Assembly (NCBI GenBank): GCA_027311205.1
Contig: DAICZI010000020.1
Location: 1 to 11,600, forward strand
Reading direction: 5' to 3'
DNA length: 11,600 nucleotides
Origin: Beijerinckiaceae bacterium
Lineage (GTDB): Bacteria > Pseudomonadota > Alphaproteobacteria > Rhizobiales > Beijerinckiaceae
Positions 1 through 6,133 of the stretch are shown piece after piece. The notes beneath the pieces were generated by a model. The model made no database searches and was not told the origin of the DNA. It saw nothing but the letters and a program-made list of their open reading frames with translations. Both the position numbers and the translations under genes were made by a program. Position 1 is the first letter of the stretch, and each line of letters opens with the position of its first letter.

Positions 1-967
1 AATCCAGCAGTTTGGCAACGGATTTGGGATGCTTGGTGGTCTTGAACGCCACCACGGCGGCGCCGCCCGGCATCCCTGAGCAATTAGCCGGGCCACAGGG
101 CGTCGGCACGGCTACCCAATCAAAATTGGTGCCGATGGTCTTGGCAAATTGCGCGATTTGCCACGATCCCGATTCATACATCACCACCTGACCATTGGCG
201 AACTGCGTGTTCGCACCCTGATAGGTCGCGCCCGACACCGCGCCCCACAGCGCCTTCGACATCAGGCCCTGCTGGTGCCAGTCGTAAATCATTTTGGCAC
301 CCGCCTTGAAGCCGGCATCGACCACAGCCGGATTGCCCTGAGCGTCAAAGACTTTCGCGCCCTGCGACAGGATCATGCCAAACACCCGGTGGCCGGAACG
401 GTCAGCGGCAATCGGATAGGGCACCTTCTCGGCAGCCGCGACGGTCTTGATCGCTGCCGCCCATTGCGGCCACGTCGCCTTGTCACCGGGCATGGCGACC
501 TTGGCCTGCTCGAACAGCGTCTTGTTGACGAAGGGGCCGGTGATGGTCAATTGCGTCATATAGCCATGGATCGAGGTCGTATCGCCAGGCAGGCGCATCC
601 AGGTGAGGAACGGCCCGTAATTGGCATCCCACTGGGCCGCATCGGGCAGCAACGGGCGCAGATCCAGCATGTATTTCGCCATGCCACCCAAATCGGTGAT
701 GCGGGCAATGTCCGGCCCCTGGCCGGCGGCGAGCTGCACCGGCAGGGCCGTCTGAATCGATTTATAGGGAACCTGATCCAACACCACGTTGATGCTCGGG
801 TTTTTCGCCTCGAAATCCTTGATTTGTGCGGCCACCACCTGGCCTTCGTTGCCATCCGAATACCACATCACATGCAGCGTGGTTGCCGCCTGCGCCGTGC
901 CCGCCGCAGCGGCCATTGTTGCCAAAAAAGCCATCGCCGAAACGCGGCATCTTGTCGTGATCGTCAT
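1..967 (-). CDS. ABC transporter solute-binding protein, sugar type (family 1), 3' end outside the window
   Basis: Periplasmic binding protein that would capture a solute and deliver it to an ABC permease; 322 codons are visible and the C-terminus is cut off by the window edge. The N-terminus is a clear Sec signal peptide: basic start with Arg6 and Arg8, hydrophobic stretch about 10-23, and a likely cut after AQA at residue 27. The mature part starts TTLHVMWYSDGNEGQ and continues with PDIARITDLGGMAKYMLDL and a later MYESGSWQIAQF segment, all typical of the UgpB/MalE-like cluster (COG1653). Two cysteines close together (CGPANC) could form a disulfide. A strong Shine-Dalgarno (GGAGGAG) lies just before the ATG. 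It is 127 bp downstream of pcaL, same strand, with a candidate promoter and palindrome of its own. Permease and ATPase genes would be expected beyond the left edge. The ligand cannot be read from the sequence; quinate/shikimate or a sugar are guesses from context. Confidence 0.85.
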   Translation of the reverse strand, partial: MTITTRCRVSAMAFLATMAAAAGTAQAATTLHVMWYSDGNEGQVVAAQIKDFEAKNPSINVVLDQVPYKSIQTALPVQLAAGQGPDIARITDLGGMAKYMLDLRPLLPDAAQWDANYGPFLTWMRLPGDTTSIHGYMTQLTITGPFVNKTLFEQAKVAMPGDKATWPQWAAAIKTVAAAEKVPYPIAADRSGHRVFGMILSQGAKVFDAQGNPAVVDAGFKAGAKMIYDWHQQGLMSKALWGAVSGATYQGANTQFANGQVVMYESGSWQIAQFAKTIGTNFDWVAVPTPCGPANCSGMPGGAAVVAFKTTKHPKSVAKLLD

Positions 968-1013
968 GAACCTGTCTCCTCCCAGAATCCTTTTTTCCCA
1001 GTTCATGGCGCCC

Positions 1014-1026
1014 TTTAGGCCCTAAA
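1014..1026. promoter_or_regulatory. 13-bp palindrome TTTAGGCCCTAAA, candidate operator
   Basis: TTTAGG and CCTAAA flank a single central C, giving a perfect odd-length palindrome between the candidate promoter (1053-1080) and the start of the solute-binding protein gene (967). A site just downstream of a promoter is where a repressor would be expected to bind. There is no T-run next to it, so it does not look like a terminator. No regulator gene is in the window, so the binding protein is unknown. Confidence 0.35.
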
Positions 1027-1052
1027 CCGGATTCTCTTTGCGAGATGCCTCA

Positions 1053-1080
1053 AGTCTAACATGAGGTCCTGCCTTGTCAA
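1053..1080 (-). promoter_or_regulatory. Candidate sigma70 promoter for the solute-binding protein gene
   Basis: On the minus strand a perfect TTGACA (1075-1080) is followed after 16 bp by TAGACT (1053-1058), four of six matches to the -10 consensus. It is about 85 bp before the ATG of the solute-binding protein gene and just past the stop of pcaL. A short inverted repeat, CCTCA-N9-TGAGG (1048-1066), overlaps the -10. This suggests the transporter gene has its own start of transcription. Seen by eye only. Confidence 0.45.
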
Positions 1081-1094
1081 ACAAATGAAAAGTC

Positions 1095-2279
1095 CTAGCT
1101 TGCGGCATCCCCCAACACCTCCTTGGCCCAACGGAACGCAGCATTGGCGGCCGGGACGCCGCCATAGATGGCGGTTTGCAGCAACAGCGCCTGCAATTCA
1201 TCAAGGCTCAGCCCATTGGCCATAGCCGGGCGCAGGTGCAGCTTGAACTCTTCCTCGCGGTGCAGTGCCACCATCATCGCCAAAACCACAATCGAGCGGG
1301 TTTTCCACGGCAGGCGGGTGTCGCCCCAGATCTCGCCCCAGGCGTTGCGGGTGATGAAATCCTGCCAGACCTGAGCGAAGGGCCCAGCCTTCGCCATCGA
1401 GCGCTCAACGTGCGCTTCGCCGAGCACGGCCTTGCGGTTCGCCAGCCCCGCCGCCTGCGCCACCGCGCCCAGAGGCCCGCGTTTGGCACCCGCATCATGG
1501 CGGCCGATGAACCCCAGCAAGTAGCTGGCGGTCGCCTCCGGCTGCTCGACGGCCAGCAAATGCGCCGCATCAGCCAGCACCACCAGTTCAGCATGCCTGA
1601 TGGCGCCGCAAATCTCCTCGGCTTTGGCAACCGGCGTTGCCGGATCCAGCCGGCCCGCCATGATCAGGGTCGGGCTGGTGATTTTGGGGAGCAAGGGCAG
1701 AAGATCCATGTTGGCGATCACCCCGCAGCACACGGCATAACCTGCCCGATCGATGGTGCCGAACGTCGCGCGCACGGCTTTCAAGGCGTCGGAGCCTGCC
1801 GCGACAAAATCCGGCGTGAACCAGCGGCCCATATTGGCATCGACAATCGCCGCCGTGCCCTCGGCCCGCACCAGTTTGATCCGCTCCTCCCACGCCGATT
1901 TCGGCGGCATGTTGGCCGCTGTCGCCATCAAGGCCAGCGAATGGAGGCGCTCGGGATAGCGCGCCGCCAGGTTCTGCCCGGTCATGCCACCCAGCGACAG
2001 CCCGGCAAAATGCACTTGATCGAGCTGCAACGCATCAAGCAGGCCGATGGCATCATCGGCAAGATCATCAAGTGTCGTGGGCTGATCCAGCACCTGCGAG
2101 CCGCCATGGCCGCGCGTATCATAGCAAAGCGTGCGATAGCGTCCGCGCAAATGCGGTACGACATGATCCCACATGCGATGCGTGGTGCCGAGCGAGTTGG
2201 AAAACATCACCACCGGCGCGTGGCTGGGGCCAGAGAGTTCGTAAAACAGCGCGACGCCGTTGATCTTGATTACTGGCAT
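1095..2279 (-). CDS. pcaL: PcaL: 3-oxoadipate enol-lactonase fused to 4-carboxymuconolactone decarboxylase
   Basis: A 394-residue fusion covering two steps of the protocatechuate branch: the C-terminal domain decarboxylates gamma-carboxymuconolactone to the enol-lactone, and the N-terminal domain hydrolyses this to beta-ketoadipate. Residues 1-260 are an alpha/beta hydrolase with nucleophile elbow GLSLGG (Ser95), acid Asp212 in GRLDP and His240 in DAAH. Residues about 275-390 are a CMD/AhpD-like domain with NAWGEIW, the LPWKTRS segment, EEEFKLHLRPA and YGGVPAANAAF. The order D then C is that of PcaL proteins known from actinobacteria. At residue 373 there is Gly where I recall Cys in Pseudomonas PcaC (YCG); whether this matters is unclear. 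The start is ATG 2279, which has GGAGG about 6 nt upstream and begins MPVIKING as in PcaD; the open frame extends 15 codons further without homology. It follows pcaB after 105 bp and ends the catabolic run. Confidence 0.92.
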   Translation of the reverse strand: MPVIKINGVALFYELSGPSHAPVVMFSNSLGTTHRMWDHVVPHLRGRYRTLCYDTRGHGGSQVLDQPTTLDDLADDAIGLLDALQLDQVHFAGLSLGGMTGQNLAARYPERLHSLALMATAANMPPKSAWEERIKLVRAEGTAAIVDANMGRWFTPDFVAAGSDALKAVRATFGTIDRAGYAVCCGVIANMDLLPLLPKITSPTLIMAGRLDPATPVAKAEEICGAIRHAELVVLADAAHLLAVEQPEATASYLLGFIGRHDAGAKRGPLGAVAQAAGLANRKAVLGEAHVERSMAKAGPFAQVWQDFITRNAWGEIWGDTRLPWKTRSIVVLAMMVALHREEEFKLHLRPAMANGLSLDELQALLLQTAIYGGVPAANAAFRWAKEVLGDAAS

Positions 2280-2321
2280 GGTTTCCTCCAAAGAAGCTGT
2301 GTTTTTTGGTGACAATGCTTG

Positions 2322-2334
2322 CAAAATTGTTTTG
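2322..2334. repeat. AT-rich inverted repeat CAAAA-TTG-TTTTG in the pcaB-pcaL gap
   Basis: This perfect 5-bp-arm palindrome lies in the 105-bp gap between pcaB and pcaL. The gap is longer than most others in this operon and rather AT-rich. It could be part of a secondary promoter or operator for pcaL, or chance. There is no convincing -35/-10 pair and no terminator-like GC stem. The same gap contains CGTCATTGCGA (2353-2363), an 11-bp match to one end of the intergenic repeat found at 4634 and 8221. Confidence 0.25.
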
Positions 2335-2384
2335 AGCGCAACTACAACCAGCCGTCATTGCGAAAATTTTATGTCACCGCCGCA

Positions 2385-3743
2385 TCACGTCACAGAACTC
2401 AAAATCTCAAGGGGCAATACTGCCAGAGCGCGGTCGGTCCAGAGGGCTGCGGCATGCAGCGCTGGCGCGAGATCGAACGCTGCCGCGACCCCGCCCGCCT
2501 TCTGCACCTCAGGCATCGCAGCCAGCACGCTTTCAAGCGATTGGCCGCTGCGCCGCACGCTGTCGGAGGCGCGTTCAACCAGATGATGCGCGCCCTCGCG
2601 GCCGAGCACCGGGCCAAGGCTGGCTGCCGCTGCATCGGCAAAAATCAGGCCGTGGGTCAAATCGATGGTGGCGCGCATCCGCGCTGCATCAATCTCCAAC
2701 CCCTCGGCCAAAGCCACCGCCTCGCGCAACGCCCCTGACGCCAGCCCGAACAGCGACGGCAAGGCGTGCCACTCGCCATGCCAGGCCCCTGCCGGGCGCT
2801 CATGGGCGGCGGTCATGCCGTTCATGAGCGTCGTCACAAGGCCGGGTGCGGCCATCTGCGCCGCCAGAATCAGCGTGCAGCCAACCGGGTTGCGCTTGTG
2901 CGGCATCGCCGATGAGCCACCGCGCCCCTTGACATAAGGCTCAGCCACTTCCGCCACTTCGGTGGAAGCCAGATGGGCGATATCACCCGCCATTTTGGCC
3001 AAAGCACCAATGAGCCGCGCCAGCCATGCCCCCAGTTCCACCATGCGGTCGCGCCGCGTATGCCAGGCTATGGCGTCAAACCCGAGGTTCAGATGTTGCG
3101 CAAAGCGCTCCAGCACCTCTGGCCCGCTGTCACCCAACGCCGCCAGCGTGCCGACTGGCCCGCCCAGCGAGGCTTTCATGATGTGGCTGCGCACCAGCGG
3201 CCATTCTGCCGCCACTTCGGCAATGCCGCTGGCCCAGATAGCCACCTTGTAGCCGAAGCTCACTGGCGCGGCATGTTGGCCATAGGTGCGCCCGATGCAG
3301 GGCGTGCGCCGATGTGCCCGTGCCATCTGCGCCAAAGCCGGCAGAATGCGGTTGAGATCGGCGCGGACAAGCTCCAGCCCCTGGCCGATCATCAGCACCA
3401 GCGCGGTATCGGCAATGTCCTGCGTCGTCGCGCCTTTATGGACAAAGGGTTCCAGTTCGGATGGCAACAGGCGCTGCAAGGCCCTGACAAGCGGGATGGT
3501 GGGGACGCCCGACAGCGCCGTTGCCTGCCCCAGCAAATCCGTGTCAAACTCCTGCACCCGCAAGGCTGCCAGCGCCACGCCCAGCGCCGCTGGCACCAGG
3601 CCTGCGGCAGCCTGCGCTTTGGCCAGCGCCACTTCGGCCTGCAGCATGGCACCGAGCCGCGCTTCATCTGAAAAGGCCTGCCGCATGGCGTCCCGCGCAA
3701 ACAGCGGGCCGAGCAGGCTTGAGTCCAGCGCAGCGAAGCTCAT
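2385..3743 (-). CDS. pcaB: 3-carboxy-cis,cis-muconate cycloisomerase (PcaB)
   Basis: A 452-residue member of the fumarase/aspartase superfamily that lactonises 3-carboxy-cis,cis-muconate to 4-carboxymuconolactone, the step after ring cleavage by PcaGH. The superfamily signature GSSAMPHKRNP is at residues 276-286, with the mobile loop serine in it. HKGATTQD (102-109) and GRTYGQHA with His157 provide the other two conserved blocks. The N-terminus (LLGPLFARDAMRQAFSDEARL) and the length fit PcaB better than adenylosuccinate lyase or argininosuccinate lyase, and the genes around it settle the choice. The start is ATG 3743: it follows the stop of the BKACE gene by 4 nt, with a purine-rich AGGGGG directly before it, so translation is probably coupled. 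The open frame runs 43 codons further upstream, but that part overlaps the BKACE coding sequence and is not PcaB-like. Confidence 0.95.
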   Translation of the reverse strand: MSFAALDSSLLGPLFARDAMRQAFSDEARLGAMLQAEVALAKAQAAAGLVPAALGVALAALRVQEFDTDLLGQATALSGVPTIPLVRALQRLLPSELEPFVHKGATTQDIADTALVLMIGQGLELVRADLNRILPALAQMARAHRRTPCIGRTYGQHAAPVSFGYKVAIWASGIAEVAAEWPLVRSHIMKASLGGPVGTLAALGDSGPEVLERFAQHLNLGFDAIAWHTRRDRMVELGAWLARLIGALAKMAGDIAHLASTEVAEVAEPYVKGRGGSSAMPHKRNPVGCTLILAAQMAAPGLVTTLMNGMTAAHERPAGAWHGEWHALPSLFGLASGALREAVALAEGLEIDAARMRATIDLTHGLIFADAAAASLGPVLGREGAHHLVERASDSVRRSGQSLESVLAAMPEVQKAGGVAAAFDLAPALHAAALWTDRALAVLPLEILSSVT

Positions 3744-3747
3744 CCCC

Positions 3748-4578
3748 CTAAACTGCCCGCAGGCGCAGCATGGCACGTGCTTCGGAGGGGGGCGCGGGCC
3801 GCGCGCCATGGCGGGCTGCCGCGTCTGCTGCCAGGCGCACCAGCTCGGCGTTGGACGACGCCAGCCGATCACGGCTGATGCGGATATTGTCCTCGAGGCC
3901 GGTGCGGATGAAACTCACGCCGCGTTGCAGCGCCCAATCTATGACCTTGGCCTGGAACACGCCGATTCCCGCCGCTGTCCAGGTGGCGCGCGGCAAAATC
4001 CGCCGGGTTTCGGCCAGCAGCACGTCCAGCAAAGGTTCTTCAGCCGGCATGGCGTTTTTGACGCCGAGCACGAACTGCACATGCGGCGCATCATCGATGA
4101 GGCCCGCATCGACCAGCCGCTTGGCCCCGTGCAGATGCGAGAGATCGAAAATCTCGATCTCCGGGCGAATGGCATGCTCTTTCATCTTGCCTGCCAGATC
4201 CACCACCAAAGTGGGATGGTTTTCATAAATGATCGTCGGGAAATTCACCGATCCGGTCGAGAGCGAGGCCATGTCCGGCTTGAGATACAGGGCCGAACCG
4301 CGCGCCGCCTGATCGCGCCCTCGCCCGCCGGTGGAAAACTGCACAATCATGCCGGGGCACTGCTGCTCGATCCCACGCTGCACCTCATGAAACCGCGCTG
4401 GATCGGACGACGAGGTTTCATCATCGTGGCGCACATGAATATGCGCGAGCGCAGCTCCGGCCTCGTAGGCTTGCCGTGTCGAGGCTATCTGCTCGGCAGG
4501 CGTAATCGGCACGGCGGGATTATCGGCCTTGCGCGGCACGGAGCCGGTGATGGCGACTGTGATGACAACAGGACGCAT
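3748..4578 (-). CDS. Beta-keto acid cleavage enzyme (BKACE, DUF849), probably acting on beta-ketoadipate
   Basis: A 276-residue TIM-barrel enzyme of the BKACE family (PF05853), whose members react a beta-keto acid with acetyl-CoA to give acetoacetate and a new acyl-CoA. The N-terminus (VVITVAITGSVPRKADNPAVPITP) and HIHVRHDD are family hallmarks. The metal-binding histidines are His46 and His48, the same numbers I recall for the 3-keto-5-aminohexanoate cleavage enzyme Kce. The RTGLEDN block gives Arg225, Glu229 and Asp230, one off the recalled Kce Arg226/Glu230/Asp231. It lies between pcaG and pcaB, 4 nt ahead of pcaB, and pcaIJ and pcaF are missing here. The inferred substrate is therefore beta-ketoadipate, with succinyl-CoA and acetoacetate as products. 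The family call is firm, the substrate is inference. It is often mis-annotated as '3-keto-5-aminohexanoate cleavage protein'. The start ATG 4578 has only a modest AAGG upstream. Confidence 0.9.
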   Translation of the reverse strand: MRPVVITVAITGSVPRKADNPAVPITPAEQIASTRQAYEAGAALAHIHVRHDDETSSSDPARFHEVQRGIEQQCPGMIVQFSTGGRGRDQAARGSALYLKPDMASLSTGSVNFPTIIYENHPTLVVDLAGKMKEHAIRPEIEIFDLSHLHGAKRLVDAGLIDDAPHVQFVLGVKNAMPAEEPLLDVLLAETRRILPRATWTAAGIGVFQAKVIDWALQRGVSFIRTGLEDNIRISRDRLASSNAELVRLAADAAARHGARPAPPSEARAMLRLRAV

Positions 4579-4633
4579 AAATAAGCCTTTTCATAAGGTT
4601 AAGTCAGTTTTTGATGCCGTTGAGCTCATGCGT

Positions 4634-4672
4634 CGTCATGGCGAGGCGCACCGCCACGAAGCAAACCAGGGG
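4634..4672 (+). repeat. Intergenic repeat, copy A
   Basis: Read on the minus strand this is CTGGTTTGCTTCGTGGCGG followed by TGCGCCTCGCCATGACG, close to a short dispersed element (about TGGATTGCTTCGTC...CCTCGCAATGACG) that I recognise from many alphaproteobacterial intergenic regions. A second, longer copy is at 8221-8273. It falls in the 170-bp pcaG-BKACE gap, the only sizeable gap in the first half of the operon. Internal GGCG/CGCC arms could fold in RNA. Recognition is by eye. Confidence 0.55.
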
Positions 4673-4713
4673 TTCCCTAACCCTCCGGCTTGCTGCGAAG
4701 CGCTCGCTATGAT

Positions 4714-4742
4714 TGCGAGGCAGTGTGACTGCTGCCCTCGCA
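4714..4742. repeat. Hairpin TGCGAGG...CCTCGCA in the pcaG-BKACE gap
   Basis: TGCGAGG (4714-4720) and CCTCGCA (4736-4742) are perfect 7-bp arms; inside them GCAG-TGTGA-CTGC can pair as an alternative inner stem. It starts 7 bp after the pcaG stop codon in transcript order, so it would form at the 3' end of the pcaHG message. No U-run follows in the transcript, so it is more likely an mRNA-stabilising or processing hairpin than a full terminator. Together with copy A it may be one larger repeat element (4634-4742). Confidence 0.45.
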
Positions 4743-4748
4743 CCTCCC

Positions 4749-5381
4749 TCACACATCGAAAAACACCGTTTCATGGGCGCCTTGCAGGTGGATATCGAAG
4801 CGATAGACAATTTTGCCATCGCGCGTGCTGCGGTGACCAAGCAGGGTTTTGCGCCGGGCGGGATGCTCGATCAGGTTCAGCACCGGATCGGCGGCGTTGG
4901 CGTCGGTCTCGTCGTCAAAATACATCCGGGTCGAGAGCCCGATGTTGATGCCGCGCGACACCATCCACAGGCTGACATGCGGGGCCATCGGCTTGGTGCC
5001 CGAGCGCCCGTTGACACTGCCCGGTTTGATGGTCTCGAAAGTATAGAGCCCGCTGGAAAAATCCGTTCCGGTGCGGCCCCAGCCGCGAAAGCCTGGCTCA
5101 AGCGCCTTGCCGTGCTGCCGGTCAGCGGGGTGGTTATAGCGCCCTGCCGCATTGGCCTGCCAGATTTCCAGCATCAAATCACGCACCGGCGCGCCGGTGC
5201 CGTCGAACACAAATCCCTCAATGGTGATGCGCTCACCCTTGGTATCTGCTGCCAGCAGATTGTTGGAAAAGTTGTTCTTGAAAATCTCGAACCCTGCCTG
5301 CTGCGGGATCAGGCCAATATGCACATAAGGCCCGGCGGTCTGCGAAGGGGTTTCCTCAAGGGGGTTGATCGAGTGCTTCAT
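4749..5381 (-). CDS. pcaG: Protocatechuate 3,4-dioxygenase alpha subunit (PcaG)
   Basis: A 210-residue alpha subunit of the intradiol ring-cleaving dioxygenase that opens protocatechuate to 3-carboxy-cis,cis-muconate. The alpha chain forms the substrate pocket with PcaH but carries no iron. The typical alpha N-terminus TPSQTAGPYVHIG (11-23), LEIWQANAAGRYNHP (71-85), the MAPHVSLWMVSRG block (132-144) and the C-terminus ETVFFDV are all present. The positions equivalent to the iron ligands of PcaH lack the HxH pair, as expected for the alpha chain (PHVSLW instead of AHVHVS). The start ATG 5381 is 3 nt after the pcaH stop with AAGG about 10 nt upstream inside the end of pcaH, so the two subunits are probably made by coupled translation. 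The length fits the usual ~200 residues. Confidence 0.96.
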   Translation of the reverse strand: MKHSINPLEETPSQTAGPYVHIGLIPQQAGFEIFKNNFSNNLLAADTKGERITIEGFVFDGTGAPVRDLMLEIWQANAAGRYNHPADRQHGKALEPGFRGWGRTGTDFSSGLYTFETIKPGSVNGRSGTKPMAPHVSLWMVSRGINIGLSTRMYFDDETDANAADPVLNLIEHPARRKTLLGHRSTRDGKIVYRFDIHLQGAHETVFFDV

Positions 5382-5384
5382 GGC

Positions 5385-6113
5385 TCAGTTGCCTTGCAGT
5401 TTGTTTTCAAAGAGGGTCGAGCGCCGCCCGCGCAACACGATGTCAAAGCGATAGGCGAGGCTGTCGAGCGGAATGCTGGCATTGAGATCCAGCTTGGCCA
5501 CCAGGCGCTCGATCGCCGCCGGATCGGGAATGGTCTGCGCGATGGAATCATGCCGGATCAGCGGATCGCCTTCAAAATACATCTGCGTGATCAGGCGTTG
5601 CGCAAAACCCGAACCAAAGATCGAGACATGCACATGGGCGGGACGCCATGAATTGATGTGATTGCGGAACGGATAGGCACCGGGTTTGACCGTGCGGAAC
5701 GCATAGCGCCCTTCAGCATCGGTGATGGTGCGGCCACAACCACCAAAATTCGGATCAATCGGCGCGAAATAGCGGTCATTGACATGGCGATAGCGCCCGC
5801 CGGCATTGGCTTGCCAGATTTCCACCAGCACGCCGGCCTGCGGGCGGGCATTTTCATCGAGCACCTGACCGTGGATGATGGTGCGCTCGCCAACCGGATC
5901 GCCGTCGTGGGCGTAGTTTTTGATCAGATCATGATCGAGCGGCCCCAATTCATCGGGGCGAAACATCGGACCGGTGACTTCCGACAACGAATTTTGCAGC
6001 GACCACAAGGGAATACGCGGCGAACGCAGGGCGCTGGTCTTGTAGCCCGGCGTGAAGGCGGGTGGCTGAACATCCCGATTGCGCTGATAAAACTCGCCAA
6101 ACTCATCGACCAT
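5385..6113 (-). CDS. pcaH: Protocatechuate 3,4-dioxygenase beta subunit (PcaH), iron-binding
   Basis: A 242-residue beta subunit holding the non-haem Fe(III) of protocatechuate 3,4-dioxygenase. With the start at ATG 6113 the expected ligands are Tyr108, Tyr147, His160 and His162, with Arg157 in SWRPAHVH. These are the same numbers I recall for the Pseudomonas putida enzyme, which supports both function and start. Other family blocks are GERTIIHGQVLDE, VEIWQANAGGRYRH and the acidic loop with Asp113. AGGGGAG sits about 8 nt before ATG 6113; a longer reading from TTG 6137 would overlap the quiC stop and has no such site. The gene follows quiC by 20 nt and precedes pcaG by 3 nt, so all three are surely on one transcript. 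It is cytoplasmic and works as a PcaG-PcaH multimer. Confidence 0.97.
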   Translation of the reverse strand: MVDEFGEFYQRNRDVQPPAFTPGYKTSALRSPRIPLWSLQNSLSEVTGPMFRPDELGPLDHDLIKNYAHDGDPVGERTIIHGQVLDENARPQAGVLVEIWQANAGGRYRHVNDRYFAPIDPNFGGCGRTITDAEGRYAFRTVKPGAYPFRNHINSWRPAHVHVSIFGSGFAQRLITQMYFEGDPLIRHDSIAQTIPDPAAIERLVAKLDLNASIPLDSLAYRFDIVLRGRRSTLFENKLQGN

Positions 6114-6133
6114 CTCGAAGTCTCCCCTGGGGC

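Noticed and set aside
149..1018. Plus-strand open frame of 289 codons opposite the solute-binding protein gene
   Set aside because: The minus-strand reading has a signal peptide, a strong ribosome site and family motifs; the plus frame has none.
1176..2312. Plus-strand open frame of 378 codons opposite pcaL
   Set aside because: Mirror frame of pcaL; low-complexity, Arg/His/Gln-rich, no motif.
3744..3872. Longer N-terminus for pcaB (43 extra codons)
   Set aside because: It overlaps the end of the BKACE gene, is Pro/Arg/Trp/Cys-rich and is not PcaB-like; ATG 3743 gives the standard start.
3286..4584. Plus-strand open frame of 432 codons opposite pcaB and the BKACE gene
   Set aside because: It spans the antisense of two well-identified genes and their junction; no domain is visible.
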